Shown here in pieces: positions 14,458 to 15,734 of a stretch of 15,734 nt of DNA. Every line of letters begins with the position of its first letter. Within the stretch, counting starts at the first letter, position 1. Below the pieces are notes generated by a model. It saw only the letters and a list, made by a program, of their open reading frames with translations, searched no databases and had not been told where the DNA came from. The translations under genes and the position numbers were made by a program. The DNA is from CAZJJK01 sp964546285 (lineage in GTDB: Bacteria > Spirochaetota > Spirochaetia > Treponematales > Breznakiellaceae): assembly GCA_964546285.1 (NCBI GenBank), contig CAZJJK010000077.1, positions 1 through 15,734 on the forward strand. The letters are read 5' to 3'.

Positions 14458-15089
14458 ACGGTTTCGGTAAAAAGGAAATAGTTTTAGCGCCGTCTTATAG
14501 GCGCTACGCCTGCAAACGTTTCGCGGCGGATTGTCCGCTTGATCCGTCCGAGCTTGAGACTATTCTTGAAGCCGGACGGCTCGCTCCCTCATCCTTTGGT
14601 TTAGAACCATGCTTGTTCTGTTTGGCTGTTTCTCCCCCTGTCATAAGTCGAATCGCTGACGCCTGCTTAGGGCAGGAAGCCGTCAGCACCGCTAACGCCG
14701 CTATCGTGATCGTGGCCAGAAGGGCAAAACATTATGATCCTAGCTCCGCTTTTATACGTTCACGGGCTTCCCGTTTTCCTGGAGGCCTCGCGGTGTTTTT
14801 GGAAGACTATAAAAACTACTGGCGCCTGCTGAAAGAGCGAGGGAGGCTTGATGAGTGGTCTCGCGCTCAGGGTTATCTGGCGGCCCAGGCGATGATGATA
14901 GCCGCCGCGGCTCTGGACCTGGATTCGTGTCCCATTGAAGGCTATGACGAAAAGGCTTTACTTACTGTTATGGATATAGATCCATCGGATTGGCTTGTTT
15001 CGCTAGTTTTGGCTCTTGGTCATGGCCAACAGCCGGTCCGCGCCAGAATTCGAGAAAAGTTGGATGTTTTGGTTCGTTCTTTGGATTAA
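14454..15089 (+). CDS. NAD(P)H-dependent nitroreductase, NfsB-like
   Basis: A 211-residue flavoprotein of the nitroreductase superfamily, expected to be an FMN-containing homodimer that transfers two electrons from NAD(P)H to nitro compounds, quinones or flavins. The FMN-phosphate arginine cluster is in SYRRYACKRF (14-23). LAPSSFGLEP (43-52) is the usual loop over the flavin, PIEGYD (about 160-166) matches the NfsB-type motif, and LALGHG near the C-terminus carries the last flavin contact. The start is GTG 14454, which overlaps the deoD stop as GTGA; GGAG (14445-14448) lies 5 nt upstream. It is thus the last gene of the nucleoside operon, an unusual partner for it. The physiological substrate is unknown. 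No clear terminator follows. Confidence 0.87.
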   Translation: MNGFGKKEIVLAPSYRRYACKRFAADCPLDPSELETILEAGRLAPSSFGLEPCLFCLAVSPPVISRIADACLGQEAVSTANAAIVIVARRAKHYDPSSAFIRSRASRFPGGLAVFLEDYKNYWRLLKERGRLDEWSRAQGYLAAQAMMIAAAALDLDSCPIEGYDEKALLTVMDIDPSDWLVSLVLALGHGQQPVRARIREKLDVLVRSLD

Positions 15090-15154
15090 AATCGATAGCA
15101 TACTCTCACTATACCGCGGCATTCATACAAATCTGACCTTTTTGGGCGAGCATA

Positions 15155-15183
15155 TTGACTAGTCATCGATAGGGTAGTATCGT
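15155..15183 (+). promoter_or_regulatory. perR: Candidate perR promoter with overlapping palindrome
   Basis: TTGACT (15155-15160), 17 nt, TATCGT (15178-15183) is a reasonable sigma-70-type promoter. The -35 lies within the perfect 10-bp palindrome TGACTAGTCA (15156-15165), and GTTTAGCG occurs twice just downstream (15182-15189 and 15191-15198). The palindrome does not resemble the B. subtilis PerR box (TTATAATNATTATAA). Autoregulation through this site is therefore a guess. Confidence 0.35.
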
Positions 15184-15227
15184 TTAGCGAGTTTAGCGTT
15201 TTTCGCGGGATTAGTTAAAGAGGATTA

Positions 15228-15644
15228 ATGGTGAGTACTATAATATCAAAGCGGCGATATAAACGATCGCGTCAACGTGAAAAAATACTGGAAACCTTGC
15301 GCGCGACCAAAGCTCATCCCACCGCTTATTGGATTTATGATACTTTAAAGCCGTATCTGCCTGAATTAAGTCTTGGTACCGTCTACCGAAACCTGGGAAT
15401 CCTGCACGATCAAGGGCTGATACAAATTCTGCGTTCTGGCAGCGGCTTGGACCGTTTTGACGCCGACACCAGTCAACACTACCATTTTATCTGTACCGCC
15501 TGCGGCGCTGTTTCCGATGTAGATATTCCGCCGTTTGAAGGCTTGGAAGAGAAGGTGGCGGGAAAGCTTGGCCGCGTTGTGACCGGGCATCGTCTGGATT
15601 TCTATGGCCTGTGTGAAAAATGTGCGGCAGAAGTTAATTACTAA
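15228..15644 (+). CDS. perR: PerR-type Fur family peroxide-sensing repressor
   Basis: A 138-residue Fur-family metalloregulator. The N-terminal winged helix includes the recognition region LSLGTVYRNLGIL (47-59). The regulatory-metal ligands of B. subtilis PerR all have counterparts: H30, D78, H84, H86 and D97. The aspartate at the last position, rather than glutamate, is the PerR-like choice over Fur. Two CxxC pairs, C89/C92 and C129/C132, form the structural zinc site. With Fe2+ bound, such proteins lose DNA binding on peroxide oxidation of the ligand histidines. AGAGG (15219-15223) lies 4 nt from ATG 15228; GTG 15231 is an alternative start 7 nt away. Its targets are not visible here, though the neighbouring nitroreductase would be a sensible one. 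A true Fur role cannot be fully excluded. Confidence 0.9.
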   Translation: MVSTIISKRRYKRSRQREKILETLRATKAHPTAYWIYDTLKPYLPELSLGTVYRNLGILHDQGLIQILRSGSGLDRFDADTSQHYHFICTACGAVSDVDIPPFEGLEEKVAGKLGRVVTGHRLDFYGLCEKCAAEVNY

Positions 15645-15658
15645 TAAATTCAATATTT

Positions 15659-15710
15659 AGAGGTTCTTGCAAAAGTCGGTTACTTTCGCAAGAACCTCTC
15701 ACAGTTTTAT
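15659..15710 (+). terminator. Hairpin after perR, terminator-like
   Basis: Arms 15659-15675 and 15683-15699 pair over 17 bp with one A/C mismatch (15671/15687) around a 7-nt loop. A TTTT tract follows at 15704-15707, after CACAG. It begins 15 nt after the perR stop and could end that transcript, but the tract is offset from the stem and the sequence is part of the edge repeat. Termination may therefore be incidental. Confidence 0.4.
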
Positions 15711-15734
15711 TACGAGGATTATTATCTACATACA
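15660..15734 (-). repeat. Dispersed palindromic repeat, right copy, cut by window end
   Basis: Inverted relative to the left copy, with 71 of 75 bases identical. Read on the minus strand, the one imperfect hairpin pair becomes G-T. The match runs to the last base of the window, so the element continues outside, probably including the second arm of the long-loop hairpin seen at 99-155. Confidence 0.8.

Noticed and set aside
123..15734. Terminal inverted repeats of a 15.6-kb transposon
   Set aside because: The enclosed genes are housekeeping and there is no transposase. The repeat has its own internal hairpins, as dispersed intergenic elements do.

Overview
The window is an ordinary bacterial chromosome segment of about 50% GC by eye. 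It holds 12 recognisable housekeeping or metabolic genes, one unrecognised small membrane-protein gene and two candidate short leader ORFs. I recognise no transposase, phage gene, CRISPR array, rRNA or tRNA. The style of several proteins suggests a spirochaete, perhaps a Treponema-like one: the variant P-loop of Era, the PurA loop variants and the Bmp/Nup-type nucleoside ABC transporter. This placement is an inference from protein character, not a database result.

Layout. Positions 1-198 are AT-rich and carry hairpin-forming sequence, part of which recurs in inverted orientation at the extreme right end (15660-15734). Both edges of the window therefore lie in copies of one dispersed repeat, and the second copy is cut by the window end. 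From left to right come an MBL-fold hydrolase (+), a small two-helix membrane protein (-), and a Cof-type HAD phosphatase (+) preceded by a 19-codon ORF. Next is a purine block (purB, terminator, guaB, purA, guaA; all +), then era (-). Last is an overlapping operon for nucleoside uptake and salvage (ABC ATPase, two permeases, purine nucleoside phosphorylase, nitroreductase; all +), followed by a PerR-type regulator (+).

How the genes work together. GuaB and GuaA take IMP to XMP and GMP; PurA and PurB take IMP to adenylosuccinate and AMP. All four enzymes of the IMP branch point lie within 6 kb. The nup-like operon imports nucleosides and DeoD phosphorolyses them to bases, so the region covers both ends of purine salvage. 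The phosphoribosyltransferase that would join them (hpt/apt type) is not here, nor is the substrate-binding lipoprotein of the transporter. The nitroreductase next to a PerR-like repressor suggests a minor redox or peroxide-stress theme at the right end.

I see no clearly novel multi-gene system. The most interesting signals are non-coding: the hairpin repeats at both edges, whose changes preserve pairing only if one strand is read as RNA; a strongly ribosome-bound 19-codon ORF overlapping the HAD start; a divergent promoter whose two -35 boxes are arms of one dyad; and possible leaderless starts.
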